From assembly GCF_001205715.1 (NCBI RefSeq), contig NZ_AQQZ01000015.1, positions 1 through 38,393 of the forward strand: a DNA stretch of 38,393 nucleotides, given 5' to 3'. Positions 32,590 to 38,393 of the stretch are shown here, piece by piece. The position numbers and the translations under genes were made by a program. The first letter of the stretch is position 1. Each line of letters starts with the position of its first letter. The DNA comes from Pseudaestuariivita atlantica (GTDB lineage Bacteria; Pseudomonadota; Alphaproteobacteria; Rhodobacterales; Rhodobacteraceae). The notes below the pieces were generated by a model. That model had not been told where the DNA came from, searched no databases, and saw only the letters and a list, made by a program, of their open reading frames with translations.

Positions 32590-33294
32590 ATGCTCGATCA
32601 AATCCCGCACTTTCTCTGGCTGGGGCTGGTGGCCACCACCCTTGATGTCGACAATGCCCTTTACATGACGTCCTCGATCCAGGGCCGTAGCGAGAAGGAG
32701 CAGAACCGCCTGATCCTGTGGGGGCTTGTCGCGGAATATGCCGCGCGCTTCGGTCTTGTCCTCGTGGCTTTCTACCTCGCCACCGGCAAGGAGGTCCTGT
32801 TCTCGGTCCAGGGGTTCGACGTGACGCCGCAGACCGTCGCGCTGCTGGGGGCGGGGGTGTTCCTGTTCTGGTCAAGCGCCCGCGATCTCTGGGCGTTTCA
32901 CGCCGGGAACGGTGACGAGGGCGGCGCCACCAAGGCCGTCGCCAAGGCGACCTTCGGCGCTGTCTTGCTGCAAATGACCGTCGTCAACACGGTCCTGTCC
33001 ATCGACACCGTGATCGCGGTCGCGGGCATGACCAAGCTGCTATGGGGCGCGGCGATCATCCTTGGCGTGTCGTCGCTCATCCGCTTCCTCTTCGTGCGCC
33101 AGATCGCGGCCTTCCTGTCCGCCCACCCCGAGACCAAGATCGTGATCTTCACCTTCCTGATGCTGATCGGGCTGCAGCTGGTGCTGCAGGCGTTCAACGA
33201 CGACCTGCCGGAAACCGCGTTCAACATCATCATGCTGATCGCCATCGCGGTCGCCCTTTTCGGCCAGCGCAACAGGGTGGGCGCCAAACCTTAA
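32590..33294 (+). CDS. TerC-family integral membrane protein
   Basis: 234 residues with about seven membrane helices. The TerC/Alx signature is present: acidic residues in the first helix (LGLVATTLDVDNALYMTSSI; D19, D21) and in the later helix (VVNTVLSIDTVIAVAGMTKL). Family members export metal ions such as Mn(II) or act in tellurite and alkaline stress. The ATG at 32590 has AAGGA upstream; the much longer frame starting before it is not coding. Flanked by motif copies 3 and 4. Confidence 0.88.
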   Translation: MLDQIPHFLWLGLVATTLDVDNALYMTSSIQGRSEKEQNRLILWGLVAEYAARFGLVLVAFYLATGKEVLFSVQGFDVTPQTVALLGAGVFLFWSSARDLWAFHAGNGDEGGATKAVAKATFGAVLLQMTVVNTVLSIDTVIAVAGMTKLLWGAAIILGVSSLIRFLFVRQIAAFLSAHPETKIVIFTFLMLIGLQLVLQAFNDDLPETAFNIIMLIAIAVALFGQRNRVGAKP

Positions 33295-33307
33295 CGGTGA
33301 CTCACTC
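33291..33307 (+). promoter_or_regulatory. 17-bp shared motif, copy 4
   Basis: TTAACGGTGACTCACTC, one mismatch to copy 1. It contains the terC stop codon (TAA 33292-33294) and lies 136 nt before the next ATG. Confidence 0.65.
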
Positions 33308-33314
33308 CTGCGAC

Positions 33315-33364
33315 GGGACGACCTGGCCCAGGGTCGTCCCCGGAAACGACGGTTCCCCGTTTCC
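33315..33364 (+). terminator. Two tandem hairpins after terC
   Basis: GGGACGACC (33315-33323) pairs with GGTCGTCCC (33332-33340), a 9-bp stem. GGAAACG (33342-33348) pairs with CGTTTCC (33358-33364), a 7-bp stem. No T-run is present. They could terminate the terC transcript or form a structured leader for the AI-2E-family gene. Confidence 0.45.
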
Positions 33365-33443
33365 ACCTCCCGCGGTCCTCCCGCTCACCACTCCCTCTCT
33401 GTCCATGACAGCGGGAGGACCAACCAGACCAGAGGAAAGACCA

Positions 33444-34517
33444 ATGCAGACGACGCCAGACCCCGCCCGCGTGGCCGAGGCCGCCGCCAACCCGCTTCTC
33501 AACGCCACCCTCGCCACGGGCCTCGTCCTGATGTCGATCTTCATCCTGATGGCCGGGAAATCCGTCCTTGTGCCCTTCGCCATGGCGATCCTGTTGTGGT
33601 TCATCATCAACGCGCTGGCGCGCCGGCTGGGGCGGCTGGTCGGGCGCAACGGCGAACCAGGGCTGGGCGCGCTGGCCGGGGCCATCTTGATCGTCGTCGC
33701 CATCTGCATCGGTGTCGTGGAAATCGTCGCCGCCAATGCGCTGGCCATGGTCGAAAAGGCACCGGGATACAGCAACAACATCGAAGCCCCGACGGACAGG
33801 CTGTCGGGCCTGATCGGCCTCAAGACCTTTGCCGAGATCACGGCGGCCATCGACGCCTTCGACTTCACCGTGATCGCCGCGCCACTGGCCGACGGCTTCG
33901 CCGCCTTCGCGGGCAGCGCCAGCGCGGTCGTGATCTATGTCGTTTTCCTGCTGGCCGAACAGCATGTCATCGGCGCCAAGCTGAAGGCCATGGTGCCCGA
34001 CAAGGCGCGCCACGCCCGCATCAGCGCCGTGTTCGCGGAAATCGGTCAGCGAGTGCGCACCTACCTGTTCACCAAGAGCCTCACCAGCGCCGCGATGGCG
34101 GGCATGGTCTGGATCGCGCTGGCAATCGCGGGCGTCGATTTCGCGGGCTTCTGGGCGTTCCTCGTCTTCGTGATGAACTTCATCCCGGTCGTCGGCGGCG
34201 TGGTCAGCGGGGTCTTTCCCGCCGCGCTTGCGCTGGTGCAGTTTCCCACGCTGACGCCCTTCCTGATTGTCGTCGCTGGCGTGGGCATCGCCCACTTCGT
34301 CATCGGCAACATCGTCGAACCCCGCTTCGTCGGCGGTTCGGTCAACCTCAGCCCCCTCGTCGTCATCCTCGCGCTGTCGGTCTGGGGGTTCATCTGGGGC
34401 GTCGCGGGCATGTTCCTGTGCGTGCCCATCACCGTGATCGGAATGATCGTCTTTTCCGAGTTCCGCTCCACCCAACCCGTCGCCATCGCCCTGTCGGAAC
34501 GTGGCGAGATCACCTGA
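33444..34517 (+). CDS. AI-2E family transporter (PerM/YdiK type)
   Basis: 357 residues with about seven to eight membrane helices in the family's pattern: two to three at the N-terminus (LVLMSIFILMAGKSVLVPFA), a soluble stretch (about 100-150), and a C-terminal bundle with FLVFVMNFIPVVGGVVSGVF and IVEPRFVGGSVNLSPLVVIL, the most conserved family segment. Members export or take up small molecules or ions; the AI-2 substrate is shown only for TqsA, so the substrate here is unknown. The ATG at 33444 has AGAGGAAAG upstream. Followed by the YqjD-like gene after 26 nt. Confidence 0.9.
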   Translation: MQTTPDPARVAEAAANPLLNATLATGLVLMSIFILMAGKSVLVPFAMAILLWFIINALARRLGRLVGRNGEPGLGALAGAILIVVAICIGVVEIVAANALAMVEKAPGYSNNIEAPTDRLSGLIGLKTFAEITAAIDAFDFTVIAAPLADGFAAFAGSASAVVIYVVFLLAEQHVIGAKLKAMVPDKARHARISAVFAEIGQRVRTYLFTKSLTSAAMAGMVWIALAIAGVDFAGFWAFLVFVMNFIPVVGGVVSGVFPAALALVQFPTLTPFLIVVAGVGIAHFVIGNIVEPRFVGGSVNLSPLVVILALSVWGFIWGVAGMFLCVPITVIGMIVFSEFRSTQPVAIALSERGEIT

Positions 34518-34543
34518 ACCCACACCAATGAACGGAGACTGAC

Positions 34544-34834
34544 ATGACCAAGAAAACCAATGCCTCGCGGGTCGAGGAGCTTGCCAACGAGGCGGCAAAC
34601 CTGCCGATCAACACCGACAGGACGCTGTCAGACGAAGTGTCGGACCTGATGGCCCGGCTGGCGCAGGAAAACGACGTGCTCAAGCAGGAGATGGCGGCGA
34701 TGAAGAAACGCGTCACATCGACCATGAAGATGGGCAAGGAAGAGCTGAAATCCGAAATCGCCCACCACCCCGTGCAATCGGTGCTGACCGCCTTCGCGCT
34801 TGGCGTCGTCGTCTCGCTCGTCGCGCGGCGCTGA
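34544..34834 (+). CDS. YqjD/ElaB-like (DUF883-type) membrane-anchored protein
   Basis: 96 residues: a charged coiled-coil N-terminus (VSDLMARLAQENDVLKQEMA, MKKRVTSTMK) and one C-terminal helix ending VVSLVARR. This is the layout of YqjD/ElaB, which are stationary-phase, inner-membrane proteins reported to bind ribosomes. CGGAG lies 7 nt before the ATG. It is followed by the holin-X-like gene after 17 nt, the same order as yqjD-yqjE in enterics. Confidence 0.8.
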   Translation: MTKKTNASRVEELANEAANLPINTDRTLSDEVSDLMARLAQENDVLKQEMAAMKKRVTSTMKMGKEELKSEIAHHPVQSVLTAFALGVVVSLVARR

Positions 34835-34851
34835 CCCCGGAGGGATGGAGG

Positions 34852-35292
34852 ATGGTGAATTCGACCACGTTCCGTCGCCTCGCCCTCCTGGGGCGCATCA
34901 AGTCGATGCGCCTCAGGATCGCGGTGCAGCACGCCTCACGGCAGATGGCCGTCGTGGCCTTTGCCCTGCTGCTGGCTCTCGGCGGGATCGGCCTGCTGAT
35001 GTTCTGCCTGTTCACGCTTCTGGCGGCTGAATTCGGCGTCATCCTCGGCGCGCTGGTATCGGGCGTGCTTCTGCTGGTCGTCGCGGGCCTTGCGATCGCG
35101 GGCGCGGCGCGCATGAAACCCCCGGCCGAAGCCGCGATGCTGGACGAGGTCGAGCAGACGCTGGTGGGAGAGATCTCTGCCGATCTGGCGGGGATCGAGA
35201 CCGGCCTCAAGCGGATCGAGACCGGCACCTCGGCCCTGTTCAAGGGCGACTACCTCACCGCGCTGGCGAGTTTCGCCGGGTCGGTCCGGTAA
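34852..35292 (+). CDS. YqjE/holin-X-like (DUF1469-type) membrane protein
   Basis: 146 residues: two adjacent membrane helices (about 32-85: MAVVAFALLLALGGIGLLMF and GVILGALVSGVLLLVVAGLA) between an amphipathic N-terminus and a soluble C-terminal tail. This is the pattern of the phage holin superfamily III/YqjE group, usually encoded beside YqjD. The assignment rests on layout and neighbours rather than a motif. GGAGGG lies about 8 nt before the ATG. Confidence 0.65.
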   Translation: MVNSTTFRRLALLGRIKSMRLRIAVQHASRQMAVVAFALLLALGGIGLLMFCLFTLLAAEFGVILGALVSGVLLLVVAGLAIAGAARMKPPAEAAMLDEVEQTLVGEISADLAGIETGLKRIETGTSALFKGDYLTALASFAGSVR

Positions 35293-35305
35293 GCGGTTGC
35301 GCCCG

Positions 35306-36877
35306 ATGCCCCTGTTTCTCCAGACGCTTCTTGCCGCGCTCTTCCTCGCCCTCGTCCCGGCGCTGCCGGGATCGGCGCAGAACGCCCCCGATGGCGCGGA
35401 CACCGCCGCGCTTTCCGACCCCTATGGACGCGTCTCCCCCCGCGGCACGGTGGACGGGTACCTCAAGGCGATGCGCGAGGCCGATCCCGACAAGGCCGCG
35501 CTTTTCCTCGATCTGCGGGAGGTGCCGAAGGGGCAGGGCGCGCGCCGGGCCACGCAGTTGAAGGACCTGCTGGATGACGGCGGGTATTTCTTTGCCGCCG
35601 ACGAGATATCAGCGAGGCCCGACGGCAACCTCGCCGACGAGATGAGCGCCGACCTCGAAGAAGTGGGGGCGCTGACGGCGGGCAACCGGGACCGGCCCCT
35701 GATCCTGCAACGTGTCGCGCAAAGCGGCGGACACAGCATCTGGCTGTTCTCGGCGCCCACCGTCGCGTCCATTCCCGACCTGCACCGCGTCGCGCGGCGG
35801 GGAGTGCTGGACCGGGTGCTGCCCGAGGACCTGAAATCGGTCAAGCTGCTGACGGTGCCCGTCGGGCACTGGCTGGCCATCCTGATCGTCGCGGGCCTCT
35901 CTGCGCTGGTCGGCTACTGGCTGGCCCGGCTGGCGCTGGGCGCGCTCGACTGGCTGCTGAAGGCGCGCCGCACCTCCGCGGTGCCGCTCGACATCGAACC
36001 CGTCTTTCTTCCGCTCGGCACCCTGCTGGCGGTCACGATCTACCGCGAGGCGGTCGTCCTCATCGGTATCCAGGTCGTGGCCCGCGGCGCCATCGACTGG
36101 ATCGCCGTGACGATCCTGTGGCTGGCCTTTGCCGTTCTGTGCCTCAAGGTCGTCGACCTGATCGCCGATGTCATCCGGTCGGCGGTGCAGGCGGGCGCGC
36201 ATAATGCCTCGATCGCCGCGCTCATCCTGATGCGCAAGGTCGCCAAGGCGGTGATCCTCGCCGTGCTCACCGTGCAGATCCTCGAAATCCTCGGATTCGA
36301 CGTCACGACCGCGATCGCCGCTTTGGGGATCGGCGGCCTCGCGCTCGCCCTCGGCGCGCAAAAGACGGTCGAGAACCTCGTCGGCTCGGTCAACGTGGTC
36401 GCCGACCGGCCCGTCGAAGTCGGCGATTTCTGCCGGTTCGGCGACGTGACCGGCACGGTCGAGGATATCGGCATCCGCTCCACCAAGGTGCGGACGCCCG
36501 AACGCACCATCGTCACCGTCCCGAACGGCACCTTCGCGGCCATGCAGATCGAGAATTTCGCGGTGCGCGACCAGTTCCTGTTCAACGCCGTCCTCGCCCT
36601 GCGCTGCGACACGCCGGCCGCGGACCTGCGCCGGATCCTCGACGCTCTCCGCACCGACCTGCAATCCTGTCCCGCCATCGCCGAGGGCGCCCGCGTCAAC
36701 CTCACCGCGCTCACCCGCGATTCCATCGAAATCGAGATCTACTGCTACGCGCGGGCCGCCGATTACCCGTCATTCCTCGCGCTCCGCGAAGAACGCCTCC
36801 TCGCGATCCTCGCCACCGTGTCCGCCAGCGACTCCCGCTTCGCCTTCCCGCCCCGCCTGGTGACCCTGCGGGAATAG
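35306..36877 (+). CDS. MscS-family mechanosensitive channel
   Basis: 523 residues. A signal peptide (MPLFLQTLLAALFLALVPAL, near GSAQ) and a periplasmic domain (about 25-185) are followed by four or so membrane helices. The MscS pore and beta domain follow, with LGIGGLALALGAQKTVENLV, GSVNVVADRPVEVGDFCRFG, GTVEDIGIRSTKVRT and VTVPNGTFAAMQIENF. It opens under membrane tension to release osmolytes. ATG 35306 is preferred since the signal peptide starts there; a TTG at 35297 would add only three residues. It follows the holin-X-like gene by 13 nt with no strong ribosome site, suggesting coupling. Confidence 0.92.
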   Translation: MPLFLQTLLAALFLALVPALPGSAQNAPDGADTAALSDPYGRVSPRGTVDGYLKAMREADPDKAALFLDLREVPKGQGARRATQLKDLLDDGGYFFAADEISARPDGNLADEMSADLEEVGALTAGNRDRPLILQRVAQSGGHSIWLFSAPTVASIPDLHRVARRGVLDRVLPEDLKSVKLLTVPVGHWLAILIVAGLSALVGYWLARLALGALDWLLKARRTSAVPLDIEPVFLPLGTLLAVTIYREAVVLIGIQVVARGAIDWIAVTILWLAFAVLCLKVVDLIADVIRSAVQAGAHNASIAALILMRKVAKAVILAVLTVQILEILGFDVTTAIAALGIGGLALALGAQKTVENLVGSVNVVADRPVEVGDFCRFGDVTGTVEDIGIRSTKVRTPERTIVTVPNGTFAAMQIENFAVRDQFLFNAVLALRCDTPAADLRRILDALRTDLQSCPAIAEGARVNLTALTRDSIEIEIYCYARAADYPSFLALREERLLAILATVSASDSRFAFPPRLVTLRE

Positions 36878-36969
36878 AGACCGCAAGTCCTTCCATCGGC
36901 CAAGGCCAATCGGACGCGAAGACGCGACCTCGCCACCCGAGCATTCCGATTGCAGCGATGGAGGGAAGG

Positions 36970-37013
36970 TGGAGGCGAGTACCGGAATCGAACCGGTGTA
37001 CACGGATTTGCAA
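36970..37013 (-). tRNA. 3' fragment of tRNA-Cys(GCA), candidate attachment site
   Basis: On the minus strand this 44-nt stretch matches tRNA-Cys from position 32 to the CCA end: anticodon loop TTGCAAA (anticodon GCA), 3' anticodon strand TCCGT, variable GTAC, T-arm ACCGG-TTCGATT-CCGGT, acceptor ACTCGCC, T73 and CCA. The 5' half (acceptor 5' strand, D-arm and 5' anticodon strand) is absent and replaced by unrelated AT-rich DNA. A copy breaking in the anticodon loop is the usual result of tyrosine-recombinase integration, the intact tRNA gene being rebuilt at the far end of the island. It is not a functional tRNA gene. Confidence 0.85.
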
Positions 37014-37036
37014 AATATGCGCAGTTAATTCCAGCC

Positions 37037-37062
37037 AATAAAAACAGCGGTTTAAGCCGCTG
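37037..37062 (-). terminator. Intrinsic terminator of the HNH-like gene
   Basis: On the minus strand CAGCGG-CTTAAA-CCGCTG is followed at once by TTTTTATT, a classic rho-independent terminator about 77 nt after the stop codon of the HNH-like gene. A larger alternative pairing AATTCCAGC (37027-37035) with GCTGGAATT (37059-37067) encloses it. Confidence 0.8.
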
Positions 37063-37138
37063 GAATTTTGGTGTGTATGATTTTGTGTAGGCAGGCCAAG
37101 CTCGCAAAACGCAGCTTTTCACCCAAGCTCAACCAAGC

Positions 37139-38233
37139 TTATTCAGTTTCGCGTACCAGTTCTAATAGCCTAATGAAATTCGCCTGCTTGTCGTTGCTTT
37201 TCCACCGATTAATGAACCAACAAGTTGCCTGCATGTTGCCTGCCAGATAGTCGCCATCGCTATCGATGCGGTCGATTGAGACCTGCATGTCCGTGTCGGT
37301 TTTGTTTGAGGGTAGCTCGTAGGGTAGCCCACTGATTTCGCATAGCCCGTTTGCACGCTTCAAAACGGCCAAGACGTTCTGCCTCAATGCTTCGTCTGTG
37401 TTCTTTGCTTTCTTTGTGGAAGTGACTTGCTGCCCGTTTGAGTGTTTGACTGTGTTTTCAATGCGGTTGGCTAGAACCCAAGCTGTTTTCTCCAGTTCAT
37501 TCAGTGTGCTGCCCATCCCGGACTTGCCTGCCATCGGCGCATCCCACGCGCCCAAAACCCAAACAAAGCTGTGTGCATCTATGAGTTCGATACTGGACAG
37601 ATGAAGACCGTGTGCAATCATCGGTCTAAGTGTCGCCAAGATATCCAAGAAACCTTGGTAGTTTTCCCACGAGCAGCGGCCTTGCATACGGTGTTCAACA
37701 CCAAGTTTGCGTAGCCCTTTTTCTAGGTATTTTGGCCGCAACGGGGTGTACTCTTGCGCATCCTTTAAGAAGTAAAAGTAAGAAATAACTGGGTAGATCG
37801 GTCCGATTGCATCAATCCAAGCCTCGAATAGCTCTGCATCTGTTAATGCTGTTTCGACAAAGAGTTCGTAAGCAAGCGCTTCTAGCCTTCTGCGATCATC
37901 GCCCTTTGCGTCTTTGAGCTTAATGTGGCCCTCCGTTCCGGGGCCGTTTCGTGCCTCGATCATAATGAGATTGTTGTCGGGCACCTCGATGGCGGCGATC
38001 ATGCAATCTAGTATTTCGCCTGAACCGATGGTCTGTTCTGTCCACGTCTGTGTGCGCAAGTTAGCCAGAGCTGAGCTTCTAACTAGCGTCTTGTATCCTT
38101 CTTGCGTCCCAACAACGCCTGTGCGGAAGTCTTCGAACTCTCGATTTCCTGGCTCTTGCGCTCTGACGCGGGCCAAAAACTCATCTCGCGCCAAATCAAA
38201 TGTGTTTTGATCAATCATTACAACCTCAAGCAT
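37139..38233 (-). CDS. HNH-like nuclease domain protein on the island
   Basis: 364 residues, no signal peptide. Residues about 296-350 look like an HNH-type nuclease: CEISGLPYE, then SIDRID (319-324), GDYLAGNMQ with N333, and FINRWKS with N342/K345. The first His of the motif is replaced by the SIDRID form seen in many phage HNH proteins. Residues 1-290 are unrecognised (EARNGPGTEGHIKLKDAKGD, YFYFLKDAQEYTPLRPKYLE) and might be a recognition or sensor domain, so a restriction or anti-phage nuclease is conceivable. ATG 38233 has AGGGGA upstream; ATG 38218 with GAGG is an alternative. Codon use and GC are clearly lower than the rest of the window, a sign of transfer. Confidence 0.7.
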   Translation of the reverse strand: MLEVVMIDQNTFDLARDEFLARVRAQEPGNREFEDFRTGVVGTQEGYKTLVRSSALANLRTQTWTEQTIGSGEILDCMIAAIEVPDNNLIMIEARNGPGTEGHIKLKDAKGDDRRRLEALAYELFVETALTDAELFEAWIDAIGPIYPVISYFYFLKDAQEYTPLRPKYLEKGLRKLGVEHRMQGRCSWENYQGFLDILATLRPMIAHGLHLSSIELIDAHSFVWVLGAWDAPMAGKSGMGSTLNELEKTAWVLANRIENTVKHSNGQQVTSTKKAKNTDEALRQNVLAVLKRANGLCEISGLPYELPSNKTDTDMQVSIDRIDSDGDYLAGNMQATCWFINRWKSNDKQANFIRLLELVRETE

Positions 38234-38343
38234 GCGTTTCCCCTGAGGCTAGCACGCGAGACCAACATATACTGCAAGATAAGATGAGAACGCGTTAGTC
38301 AGCTTCTGCTACGGCGCGTGCGAGTACATTGATAAGTGCAAAT

Positions 38344-38393
38344 TGAACCGCCCCGGGTTTACCGGAGAGTTTCTGGTTCAATAGTTAGGCTGC
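38344..38393 (+). mobile_element. Probable left end of an IS3-family-like insertion sequence
   Basis: The segment starts TGAACCGCCCCGGGTTTACC, which resembles the terminal repeat I recall from IS3-family elements (TG...CA ends). An inner GGTTCAA (38375-38381) is inverted to TTGAACC (38343-38349). The element, if real, continues beyond the window, so no transposase can be seen. Confidence 0.4.

Noticed and set aside
1-38393. CRISPR arrays, rRNA genes or complete tRNA genes
   Set aside because: No regularly spaced direct repeats and no rRNA-like segments were seen; the only tRNA sequence is the Cys fragment at 36970-37013.

Overview
The window looks like a chromosome segment of an alphaproteobacterium, most likely Rhodobacteraceae (Roseobacter-like). 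The evidence is high GC with strong G/C third-position bias, a complete urtABCDE urea transporter, a GC-rich intergenic repeat of a type I associate with roseobacters, and alphaproteobacterial stress and envelope families. This placement is inference from gene content.

Region 1 (1-17124, all minus strand) is the most unusual part. Six consecutive genes encode proteins of 1288 (DUF6603-like), 1040, 1358, 626, 641 and 495 residues. They are tightly packed, with an ATGA overlap, an 8-nt overlap and gaps of 9, 52 and 53 nt, and they end at a strong hairpin (622-658). A seventh, separately promoted gene runs off the left edge and starts like a LamG/concanavalin-type lectin domain. The proteins are rich in beta domains (Ig-like, Asp-box propeller, Gly-rich repeats), yet none has a recognisable signal peptide and no secretion system or enzyme explains them. 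I consider this an uncharacterised multi-protein system.

Region 2 (17125-20286) holds a sulfatase with a formylglycine-type CxPxR motif (minus) and a divergent pair: a CsoR/FrmR-type metal-sensing repressor (minus) and a glutaredoxin-MauE-like membrane fusion (plus). A near-perfect CsoR-type palindrome lies inside the promoter of the fusion gene.

Region 3 (20287-26274, minus) is urtABCDE, the ABC importer for urea. A GC-rich hairpin lies between urtA and urtB. A REP-like element between urtB and the conserved part of urtC is read in frame as an N-terminal extension of UrtC. No urease genes are in the window.

Region 4 (26682-36877) is an envelope and stress block. A minus-strand group contains a coiled-coil protein, two PRC-barrel paralogues, an HdeD-like protein, a DUF1131-LprI-META protein and a small membrane protein frameshifted at a C9 tract. 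Facing away from it on the plus strand are a TolB-like/TPR protein, a four-helix membrane protein, TerC, an AI-2E-family transporter, a YqjD/ElaB-like protein, a holin-X-like protein and an MscS channel. A 17-bp motif (TTCACGGTGACTCACTC-like) occurs four times in the gaps of this block, which suggests a shared regulator or repeat element.

Region 5 (36878-38393) is the edge of a horizontally acquired element. A 44-nt 3' fragment of tRNA-Cys(GCA) begins in the anticodon loop, as expected for an integrase attachment site. Beyond it the DNA is visibly more AT-rich and carries an HNH-like nuclease gene with its own terminator, then a probable insertion-sequence end at the window's right edge.
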